Of a DNA stretch of 5,484 nucleotides, positions 1-5,203 are shown piece by piece. A model generated the notes under the pieces. It had not been told where the DNA came from and made no database searches. It was given only the letters and a program-made list of their open reading frames with translations. Every line of letters starts with the position of its first letter. Positions within the stretch are counted from its first letter, which is position 1. The position numbers and the translations under genes were made by a program. The DNA lies in contig BQIY01000188.1 of NCBI GenBank assembly GCA_021604265.1, positions 1-5,484 of the forward strand. The letters run 5' to 3'. This stretch comes from Nitrospirales bacterium. Its GTDB lineage: Bacteria; Nitrospirota; Nitrospiria; Nitrospirales; UBA8639.

Positions 1-103
1 CGTATTGCCCGAAAAACAGGACATAGAGCCCAAAGAGTTGAATCACAGGTATAAGAAATCGTCCTAATGATTGAACGATGATGCTGTCATGTGGCCGAAT
101 CAT
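1..103 (-). CDS. mnhB: MnhB/MrpB (MbhF-like) antiporter subunit, N-terminal fragment
   Basis: This is the first 34 codons of a gene that continues beyond the left edge. It starts MIRPHDSIIVQSLGRFLIPV and goes into a hydrophobic helix (about residues 13-31) ending LYVLFFGQY. That matches the start of MrpB/MnhB subunits: a short polar lead, an arginine-phenylalanine step, then a helix ending near a glycine. MrpB is a small integral membrane subunit of the multisubunit cation/proton antiporter. The conserved PGGGF-type motif expected just after this point lies outside the window. The ATG overlaps the TGA of the preceding gene as ATGA, and a GGAG sits 9 nt upstream inside that gene, which supports the start and suggests translational coupling. 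The identity rests on a short piece of protein plus a strong context (it follows mnhE-F-G-A'). Confidence 0.8.
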   Translation of the reverse strand, partial: MIRPHDSIIVQSLGRFLIPVIQLFGLYVLFFGQY

Positions 104-630
104 GAAACTTTTCTCCGCAGTAATAAAATACAGGCAATGCCGGCTGTGAAAATCACCACCGTTTCGACCATGGTATCGAGTGATCGATAGTCCATGAGTA
201 CAGCGGTGACGACATTTGGGGTGTGTGTATCTTGAAAGCTTCGTTCAAGATAGGTCGGGGAAATATGTGCATTGGCCGGAGAATTCGGGTCACCAAACTG
301 AGGGAGATCCTTCGCTGCATACAACAACAGAATTCCCAGGAGTGGAAGCCCAATGAGTGCGGCCATGGGGGGAGGCGGCCGACGAAGCCGACTGTCTTTG
401 GGCGCGGTTCCAAAGAGTGTCAACAAAAATAATACTGTGGCTAATCCTGCGCCAACGACGGCCTCCACGAATGCGACATCGACTGCTCCCAGCCATGCCC
501 AGACGAGCGATAAGAAAAAACTGTAGCATCCGAGGAGTAAAATGGCGCTCATAAGATCTTTGACTAAAATGGCTCCGGCAGCGGTGATAAGCAGGAGAAT
601 GAGCAGAGGGATTTCAAATGAAAAGGTCAT
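100..630 (-). CDS. MrpA C-terminal-type subunit: fused MbhD (DUF4040) and MbhE domains
   Basis: A 176-residue membrane protein that corresponds to the C-terminal part of MrpA/MnhA without the large ND5-like antiporter domain. Residues about 1-75 form an MbhD/DUF4040 unit of three helices with the motif DVAFVEAVVGAG (51-62, acidic D51 and E56). A proline-rich linker (85-88) leads to a helix at 89-106 and a loop. The final part, NVVTAVLMDYRSLDTMVE (139-156) followed by a last helix, is the MbhE-like end, matching the NVVNVILVDFRGFDTLGE-type motif of MrpA proteins. In archaeal Mbh these two domains are separate genes, and in classical bacterial MrpA they are fused to the ND5 part. Here they form a protein of their own. 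The start overlaps the mnhG stop as ATGA, with an AGAG about 7 nt upstream. It likely lines the ion path between the small subunits and the antiporter subunits, by analogy with Mrp/Mbh structures. Confidence 0.85.
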   Translation of the reverse strand: MTFSFEIPLLILLLITAAGAILVKDLMSAILLLGCYSFFLSLVWAWLGAVDVAFVEAVVGAGLATVLFLLTLFGTAPKDSRLRRPPPPMAALIGLPLLGILLLYAAKDLPQFGDPNSPANAHISPTYLERSFQDTHTPNVVTAVLMDYRSLDTMVETVVIFTAGIACILLLRRKVS

Positions 631-926
631 GTTGATTCTCTTTGCCAGGGCTTGAGTCCTGCGCGGAGGGCTGCGCGAATCGTGGCGTGGGCGATCACGG
701 GATTTTGAAGGTACAATAGAATCAAGACGGCAAATATTTTAAGGATATTTAAACTGAAGCCTTCATGAACAGCAATTCCCATGAGCATCAAAAAGGCTCC
801 AAGGGAATCGGTGATCGAGACCGCGTGTGAACGAGTAAATACATCCGGTAACCGGACAACTCCAATCGCGGCGACAATCAGAAAAAAGAGTCCAGTAAGA
901 ATGAGAATAATGGCCAGTGCGTCCAT
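627..926 (-). CDS. mnhG: MnhG/MrpG (MbhC-like) antiporter subunit
   Basis: A 99-residue protein with three membrane helices (about 3-22, 42-57, 62-77). The family signature GVVRLPDVFTRSHAVSITD runs over residues 22-40 and continues SLG, matching the G-[LIV]-x-R-x-P-D-x-x-x-R-x-H-A pattern of MrpG. A proline in LQNPVIAH (P76) fits the conserved C-terminal helix break. An ATG at 962 would give 12 more residues, but they would overlap mnhF by 35 nt and lack the hydrophobic pattern. The ATG at 926 lies 1 nt after the mnhF TAA, with AAAAGGA about 10 nt upstream, so I prefer it. The stop overlaps the next ATG (ATGA). Mrp G subunits are small structural and ion-path components needed for assembly of the full antiporter. 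This one is of usual length and has no visible defect. Confidence 0.9.
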   Translation of the reverse strand: MDALAIILILTGLFFLIVAAIGVVRLPDVFTRSHAVSITDSLGAFLMLMGIAVHEGFSLNILKIFAVLILLYLQNPVIAHATIRAALRAGLKPWQREST

Positions 927-927
927 T

Positions 928-1194
928 TTATGGAAGTCCTTTTTGCTCCAGATATTTGGCAACCGCTAATGCCCCGACGAGATTCAAGAGCGCATAGCCA
1001 GTTGAGATATCGATGAACATATCCACTCGCTCATGCACGCTCCCAATCAGAATAAGTAAAATAATGGCTTTCGTGGATATGCCGTTGAGGCCCAAGACGC
1101 GATCAAAAATCGTCGGTCCTTGCAGGACACGATAGAGATACGCCACGATTAACATTGCGAGGGTGACTAAGACAAAGAAAAAGAAAGCATTCAT
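928..1194 (-). CDS. mnhF: MnhF/MrpF (MbhB-like) antiporter subunit
   Basis: An 88-residue membrane protein with three predicted helices (about 3-21, 40-52, 60-80). The segment RVLQGPTIFDRVLGLNGIST (22-41) is the diagnostic MrpF motif (R-x-x-x-GPT-x-x-DRV). D31 aligns with the conserved aspartate of the family that has been studied by mutation in Bacillus MrpF (from memory). The start is well supported: its ATG shares 1 nt with the mnhE stop (TGATG), and a GGAGG lies 9 nt upstream in the end of mnhE. Its stop is 1 nt before the chosen mnhG start. The tight junctions on both sides imply one polycistronic message with coupled translation, as expected for subunits of a fixed-stoichiometry membrane complex. 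Length is normal for the family. Confidence 0.93.
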   Translation of the reverse strand: MNAFFFFVLVTLAMLIVAYLYRVLQGPTIFDRVLGLNGISTKAIILLILIGSVHERVDMFIDISTGYALLNLVGALAVAKYLEQKGLP

Positions 1195-1685
1195 CAGCTC
1201 TTGCCTCCATCCTCAAACACCGAAGCAATTTTGGATTCTAACCGACCGCTTCGAACATCCTCACTCGAAACCTCATCCAGGGCATGAACGATGAGCGTTG
1301 ATGCATCGACTTCTGCTGTGATAGTTCCTGGTGTCAGCGTAATAGAATTTCCTAACAGAACCACAGCCGCTCGATTGTGTAAGTTCGTTTTCACGTGAAG
1401 GAGCTTAGGCGCAATGGGGAGGTTAGGATTAAGAATAAGTTTTGTCACATGGAGACTGCTCTTGATGATTTGGACAAACAGCCAAGGAAGAAACAAGATG
1501 GTCTTTCCCCAGATGCGAAAATTTGGCACAAAGGGTGAGTGTCCAGAATTAATCCAGGCAACGGTGAATGACGCCGCAGCGCCTAGGCTGAGATGAATCC
1601 AATGAAAACTACCGGATAACATAATCCACAATACGAAGAGTGCTGCCGTCTTGAGCAATAAGAATTGTGAGGATACGGGTCTCAT
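1194..1685 (-). CDS. mnhE: MnhE/MrpE (MbhA-like) antiporter subunit
   Basis: A 163-residue protein of normal MrpE length. It has hydrophobic segments at about 8-25, 29-46 and 61-77, then a soluble C-terminal domain. The signature GNSITLTPGTITAEVD (112-127) followed by LIVHALDE (131-138) is the MrpE motif; the Thr-Pro pair at 118-119 corresponds to residues important in Bacillus MrpE (family knowledge, from memory). The ATG is preceded by a GAAGAAGA purine run about 5 nt upstream, usable as a Shine-Dalgarno. The gene opens the antiporter block; the dabA stop is 144 nt upstream, and a structured spacer separates them. MrpE has been proposed to be a largely cytoplasm-facing accessory subunit needed for antiporter assembly. 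No frameshift or missing motif is seen. Confidence 0.92.
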   Translation of the reverse strand: MRPVSSQFLLLKTAALFVLWIMLSGSFHWIHLSLGAAASFTVAWINSGHSPFVPNFRIWGKTILFLPWLFVQIIKSSLHVTKLILNPNLPIAPKLLHVKTNLHNRAAVVLLGNSITLTPGTITAEVDASTLIVHALDEVSSEDVRSGRLESKIASVFEDGGKS

Positions 1686-1701
1686 AGAATCTTCTTCGCA
1701 C

Positions 1702-1833
1702 TCACGCTGCCGTTTGGGTGGTCTCAGTCGTACCGCAAGCTTTCAGGATTGAATGGGCGATCATCGCTGCGCCCTCCGTCGCGGACCGCTCACCGCTCAA
1801 TAAAGTCGAGTGAGATCGGTCGCGAGTGGTCAT
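1702..1833 (-). CDS. Candidate 43-residue peptide between dabA and mnhE (unrecognised)
   Basis: An open frame of 43 codons whose ATG overlaps the dabA stop as ATGA and whose TGA leaves a 16-nt gap to the mnhE ATG, so it fills the spacer almost exactly. The product begins MTTRDRSHSTLLSGERSATE and ends in a Thr/Gln/Ala-rich tail with one cysteine (residue 34). It has no membrane helix and no motif I recognise. The ATGA junction is the same type used elsewhere in this operon and would allow re-initiation after dabA. Against it: composition is low in hydrophobic residues, much of codons 3-27 is overlaid by two RNA hairpins that could explain the sequence alone, and a 43-codon open frame in a GC-rich spacer can occur by chance. 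I rate it as possible, not established. Confidence 0.28.
   Translation of the reverse strand: MTTRDRSHSTLLSGERSATEGAAMIAHSILKACGTTETTQTAA
1755..1774 (-). promoter_or_regulatory. Short GC hairpin in the dabA-mnhE spacer
   Basis: The five bases gggcg at 1755-1759 pair fully with cgccc at 1770-1774 around a 10-nt loop, forming an all-GC stem in the transcript. It follows the larger hairpin at 1779-1825 after only 4 nt. There is no U-tract downstream on the coding strand, so it does not look like an intrinsic terminator. It may add to a structured boundary between the dabA and mrp parts of the message. A 5-bp stem alone could be chance. Confidence 0.35.
1779..1825 (-). promoter_or_regulatory. 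Long bulged hairpin directly after the dabA stop codon
   Basis: Bases 1779-1788 (tcgcggaccg) pair with 1817-1825 (cggtcgcga) with one bulged base at 1784. The stem continues with 1789-1793 (ctcac) pairing with 1810-1814 (gtgag) after a 2-nt bulge. This gives 14 Watson-Crick pairs around a 16-nt loop. In the mRNA it starts 4 nt after the dabA stop. No run of U follows, so I do not call a terminator. Likely roles are mRNA processing, protection of the dabA 3' end, or pausing, which would set different levels of DabA and the Mrp subunits. It could also be a dispersed repeat of the REP type; only other copies in the genome would show that. The left arm and loop also contain a tandem 7-mer (accgctc twice, 1785-1798). 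Confidence 0.6.
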
Positions 1834-4800
1834 GATGATGAGTTGACGTCCATGACTTCCCACGTGGCATCTGGATGATGCCGGTGAAATTCAAACGTTT
1901 TCGGATCGAGCGCCACAAGATTCATCCATTGATTGTAAAACAGCTCCTGGAGAATAGTGTGTTTTTGTATGATCGTCGTGATCAGGTCTGGCGATGCTTC
2001 AATGATGGCGAGCAAGCGCATGGGTTCATGATAATGGACGTGTCCGTCGTTGACTGTCTGTAACGGAAATCCCATTTGTAAGTCACTCTGGCTTCCCAGC
2101 ATCACCCCCACACCTCCGACCACATTATGAAGCACTTTGCTGCCACTGCCATAGCGCCAAGGGTCTACACCGGAAAAGTAATAGCCCGTGTTTATCCATT
2201 CACCAACAATCAATGGTGCCGTCATGATTTTTTCGAGTATTCCGCCTTCGTTGTCGGGCAGAGGGTCATAGGAATGCAGAAAGACCCGCCCGCCTACATT
2301 AAGGCCTTTGGTCAGAGTTCGCCGCCCTATTAAAAAGACGGCATTGCCGGCGAGTCCCCATTCGGGTCGAGGGTTGGCCCAGTCGTAACTTCGTCCATCG
2401 ACATGCGTAAAGGCTTGTTCAGGGGAAATCTCAGTCGGCGCATGAGGGATACGATGACAGCGTTCCAGCGCTTGGTTCATCCCGGCTTGCTCGAGGTCCT
2501 GCTCCAATTCTCGTAAATCGGATAGATGACTCAAGGGTAACTCTTCCAGATCATAAAAGGTCACACGGTCGGTTGTCGTATTATGCTTTCCAGGTAAAAA
2601 CCAGGTGTCCTCAGGAATAGCTAATCCTGTGTCTCGAAGCCTACGTCGAACGGCAGGATCGTTTGCCATAGCCGCAAAGACCCGCGCATTGGCATCTCCG
2701 GGGTTGCCTCCGCAGGCGCCGCAATCTAAGGCGCCGAAATAGGGATTATTGTCAGTTTCGCTTCCATGCCCACAGAGCACGACAAGCCGACCGTAATGTT
2801 GTGTGAGCCCCATCGCACGCAGTCCGTTTTCGATAAACGTGGCTCGTTCTGTCAATGTGAATCCTTGAGCTAGACCAGAAGGAGTATTTTCGATGTTGCT
2901 TTCTTTCAATGCTGGGTCTTGAGGCTCTGTCGGGGGAGAGACGACGATTTCTGTGGGAACTGAGGATCGCAACCAATGTTGTATGGCTGCGGTGATGGCA
3001 TGAAACGGTTTGTGCGCGAGTGTTTTGCCAACTAAGCCGATGCTGAAAAATAACCCTAGAAGATCAATGAGCATGAGTGATCCGACAGGGTTATGCTTGA
3101 GATCATGGAAGAGATGGTGCCCCAATTGCTGCCATCTGGAGCCTGAGGCATATTTTTGCAATGCGTCTGGTATATCTGGGCGAGGCCGTTCTGTCACCGC
3201 ATGATTGGGAGAGAGTAAGACGGGACAGAGATCTGCCCGCTCCTCGCTGTCAAAAGCTTGATGGTTAATCGGAATGCCGAAAAATCCTGCAAACCCGAAT
3301 GTCTCATATGGACCCTGCGCTTCAATATGGCGGCGGAATGACTCTGATCGGACATCAATGCAAAAGATCAATTGTGCGCGTGGACGAGTTTCACTTGGTG
3401 CCACTGTTTCCCGATGGGCTGAAATTTTTTGGATGAACTCAACTCGAAAGCTGTCTTCATAGGCTTCAAGCCATACGGCCCCATGCCGATCTGAAGGAAA
3501 AGTCTCGAGCCAATCAAGCAGCAGGCGTGAATCGGGGACTGACAAGTCGTAGACTTCACTCGGCGACAATTCCAAAAATTGGAACAGGTGAAACAGGCGC
3601 CAGGCATCTTGGCACGTCGCACGTTGTATGGAGTCGACGATTTGTGCGTCTTTTGACAGTCGAAGGTGATAGTCCTCTGAGTGGTCTTCCCAATATGCAC
3701 GGAGCGTTGGAATTGTTCCGTCAATCCCCCATTCTTGCTGGCACACGGCATGCGTCAATTCCACTTCATAGAACAGGCGGACAGCAAGATACTGCGTCGT
3801 GTCGATGGGGTATTTTCGCTGCGCATGATACGCCGGGTGTTCTCCAAGCCAGCGTACGTATCTGGCCCAGCCTGGCAATTGCGAGAAATGGCGCGCGAGG
3901 TAATCGCTCCAGCGTTCTTGTGGAATTCCAAGTCGATGTAAATTACAAGCAAGTGCTTCTTCGGGGTCTGTTGGAAGATTGAAAACCTTTTGGTTGAATT
4001 CGTGAATCCCGAGAAATCTTGCCGAGAGATCGTGTTGTGCGAGTGCACGCCAAGCCTGATAAAAGCCTTCTTGCCGCCGTGGCATTTCCCATGCTGCGAA
4101 CCCTTCATCAACAAATGTGGCCACCCATTTAATCATGTAATTGTTGATGTGTTCGACGAGGCGACTTTCAGCTAAGTCATCGATCCAATCACCTATCGTT
4201 TGTTGATCCGGCAGGGTTATATCGATTGATGGAAATAGATTCTCTGACGCGTGAAGATTTGCCTTAAGAGGTGAGTGAGGGTCTGAAAGCGCATCGTGCA
4301 GCGCCAACGACGACAATGTACTTTTCCATAAATTCGTGAGGTAGGCTTTCTCAGGATACTCTCGGCATTGCTCGCATTCTTTGATCGTTCGTTCGATGAT
4401 TCGTGTTTGGGATTCTTCAAGGAGGTCGTGACGAAATTGCTGGGTAGCGGAGCCGCCGTTGAATTCCCATTCTTGGAGAGCGGGCTCTAATGCTTCAATC
4501 CCGAATGTCAGATGCAACCGCCAAACTTCCTTGGCGGTGATCCGACGGCTTCCGATGTGGATGGACTCGTGTTTATCTTGTCGAGGCCCGACTCTTGTGA
4601 ATGCTTGTTCAAGACTTGCCGGTGTGATGCGTCCCTGGTGATACAGTTGACGATATTCCTGGTTTGGCAGGTACCCATGACCGCCTAAAAGTTTTTGCCC
4701 TTTTCTCACGGCTTCATCAAACGGAAGATATTCCAGCCCATGAATGGGGTTTTGTGCGACCATTGTTCTCATTGGCCAAAAGGGCGCGATGGGTTCACTG

Positions 4801-4883
4801 GCCTTTTGGATGTGTTGACGGAGTTGTTCGCGTGCCTCAGAAGTGAACGCTGGCACGTGGAGCATGGTGGCGTCAGGTCCCAT
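1830..4883 (-). CDS. dabA: DabA (DUF2309), inorganic-carbon accumulation subunit, zinc-binding
   Basis: A 1017-residue intact member of DUF2309/DabA. Near the N-terminus, EPIAPFWPMRTMVAQNP (30-46) is the family's opening motif. LPGWARYVRW (336-345) is another conserved block. The catalytic/zinc set is complete: C508 and D510 in LIFCIDVRSES, H706 in VVLCGHGS, and C721 in DCGACGG. The spacings C-x-D and H-14 residues-C are the same as in the characterised Halothiobacillus DabA (C351, D353, H524, C539, from memory), which resembles a beta-carbonic-anhydrase site. DabA is a cytoplasmic, membrane-associated protein proposed to hydrate CO2 vectorially, driven by ion flow through a NuoL-like partner. 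This protein is longer than the roughly 800-residue DabA of Halothiobacillus, with extra sequence before the first zinc ligand. The start is the first ATG after an in-frame TGA six codons upstream. M7 (4865) is an alternative; neither has a strong Shine-Dalgarno. Downstream genes encode Mrp subunits, suggesting an Mrp-type partner. Confidence 0.95.
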   Translation of the reverse strand: MGPDATMLHVPAFTSEAREQLRQHIQKASEPIAPFWPMRTMVAQNPIHGLEYLPFDEAVRKGQKLLGGHGYLPNQEYRQLYHQGRITPASLEQAFTRVGPRQDKHESIHIGSRRITAKEVWRLHLTFGIEALEPALQEWEFNGGSATQQFRHDLLEESQTRIIERTIKECEQCREYPEKAYLTNLWKSTLSSLALHDALSDPHSPLKANLHASENLFPSIDITLPDQQTIGDWIDDLAESRLVEHINNYMIKWVATFVDEGFAAWEMPRRQEGFYQAWRALAQHDLSARFLGIHEFNQKVFNLPTDPEEALACNLHRLGIPQERWSDYLARHFSQLPGWARYVRWLGEHPAYHAQRKYPIDTTQYLAVRLFYEVELTHAVCQQEWGIDGTIPTLRAYWEDHSEDYHLRLSKDAQIVDSIQRATCQDAWRLFHLFQFLELSPSEVYDLSVPDSRLLLDWLETFPSDRHGAVWLEAYEDSFRVEFIQKISAHRETVAPSETRPRAQLIFCIDVRSESFRRHIEAQGPYETFGFAGFFGIPINHQAFDSEERADLCPVLLSPNHAVTERPRPDIPDALQKYASGSRWQQLGHHLFHDLKHNPVGSLMLIDLLGLFFSIGLVGKTLAHKPFHAITAAIQHWLRSSVPTEIVVSPPTEPQDPALKESNIENTPSGLAQGFTLTERATFIENGLRAMGLTQHYGRLVVLCGHGSETDNNPYFGALDCGACGGNPGDANARVFAAMANDPAVRRRLRDTGLAIPEDTWFLPGKHNTTTDRVTFYDLEELPLSHLSDLRELEQDLEQAGMNQALERCHRIPHAPTEISPEQAFTHVDGRSYDWANPRPEWGLAGNAVFLIGRRTLTKGLNVGGRVFLHSYDPLPDNEGGILEKIMTAPLIVGEWINTGYYFSGVDPWRYGSGSKVLHNVVGGVGVMLGSQSDLQMGFPLQTVNDGHVHYHEPMRLLAIIEASPDLITTIIQKHTILQELFYNQWMNLVALDPKTFEFHRHHPDATWEVMDVNSSS

Positions 4884-4952
4884 ATGTTTTTCGCGTTCTC
4901 ATATTGTTCCCAAGAAGTCGTGACGCGTTTATTCTCATTTTCCCTAAATAGT

Positions 4953-4967
4953 ACTGACTAAGTCAGT
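4953..4967. promoter_or_regulatory. Perfect 15-bp palindrome, possible operator upstream of dabA
   Basis: The sequence actgactaagtcagt is a perfect inverted repeat with 7-bp arms and a single central base, about 70 bp upstream of the dabA start. The 1-nt centre is too tight for an RNA hairpin, so a DNA-binding dimer site is the better reading. An AT-rich stretch (tactatttag on the coding strand) follows directly and could be part of a promoter, although I cannot assign good -10 and -35 boxes. The regulator is unknown. It also overlaps the stop codon of a doubtful ORF (4958-5149). Confidence 0.4.
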
Positions 4968-5085
4968 GGGCCGCTGGCGTGATGAAAAACGGATGAACCA
5001 AAGGTGACGTGGAAGCGATGACTTATCATGCCAATGTCGTGATGAAGTTTAATCAAGAATGCATGGGCTGAGGTCCTCTGGATGT

Positions 5086-5199
5086 CTACGCATTGATTAC
5101 GGCGGGACCTGGAGTTCGTTCGATTGATCGACTGCTTCTCGTTTTGCATTTCCGATAACGTTTTACGTGTGGTAAATGCGTCATGTTTATATTTACCAT
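5086..5199 (-). CDS. Candidate 37-residue basic peptide after sulP (unrecognised)
   Basis: An ATG at 5199 lies 8 nt after AAGGAG, a near-consensus Shine-Dalgarno embedded in the last codons of sulP, and only 4 nt after the sulP stop. The frame runs 37 codons to a TAG. The product starts MVNINMTHLPHVKRYRKCKT and is strongly basic in the middle (residues 13-27), with no membrane helix or known motif. The ribosome site is the only positive evidence. The peptide may be a real small protein, the remains of a longer gene, or a leader ORF. Alternatively the AAGGAG may just be a Lys-Pro-Arg-Ser coding run at the SulP tail. Confidence is low. Confidence 0.25.
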   Translation of the reverse strand: MVNINMTHLPHVKRYRKCKTRSSRSIERTPGPAVINA

Positions 5200-5203
5200 G
5201 TCT

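Larger units (their letters stand above)
4884..5203. other. Intergenic gap between sulP and dabA, no recognised gene
   Basis: These 320 nt form the only sizeable gap in the window. I checked the three minus-strand frames for a PII-like or other small gene of the kind often found beside sulP and dabA and recognised none. What it holds: a 15-bp palindrome at 4953-4967, a 12-bp dyad tcgattgatcga at 5120-5131, a 9-mer cgtgatgaa repeated at 4978-4986 and 5038-5046, and a 37-codon ORF close behind sulP. No confident sigma-70 promoter and no terminator with a U-tract was found. It is a reasonable place for a dabA promoter and operator, or for a long dabA leader. Confidence 0.6.

Noticed and set aside
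627..962. Longer mnhG start at 962
   Set aside because: It would overlap mnhF by 35 nt and add a polar N-terminus; the ATG at 926 has AAAAGGA at proper spacing and sits 1 nt after the mnhF stop.
1755..1825. Intrinsic terminator after dabA
   Set aside because: The stems are strong but no U-rich run follows either on the transcribed strand, and the mrp genes continue just downstream in the same direction.
3527..3982. A 151-codon plus-strand ORF antisense to dabA
   Set aside because: It lies entirely inside the intact dabA frame, shows no recognisable domain, and has no supporting context; it is a shadow of the coding strand opposite.
3368..4114. Two minus-strand ORFs (127 and 119 codons) in another frame of dabA
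   Set aside because: Both overlap fully with dabA, whose frame is uninterrupted and carries the family motifs. Their products look like random out-of-frame translation.
4958..5149. A 63-codon minus-strand ORF in the sulP-dabA gap
   Set aside because: Its ATG has only a GGA 1 nt upstream, no proper Shine-Dalgarno, and the product matches no family I know; it is kept only as part of the read-through observation.
4884..5203. PII-like regulator gene between sulP and dabA
   Set aside because: The gap is about the right size, but none of the three minus-strand frames gives a PII-like sequence, even allowing for a frameshift by eye.
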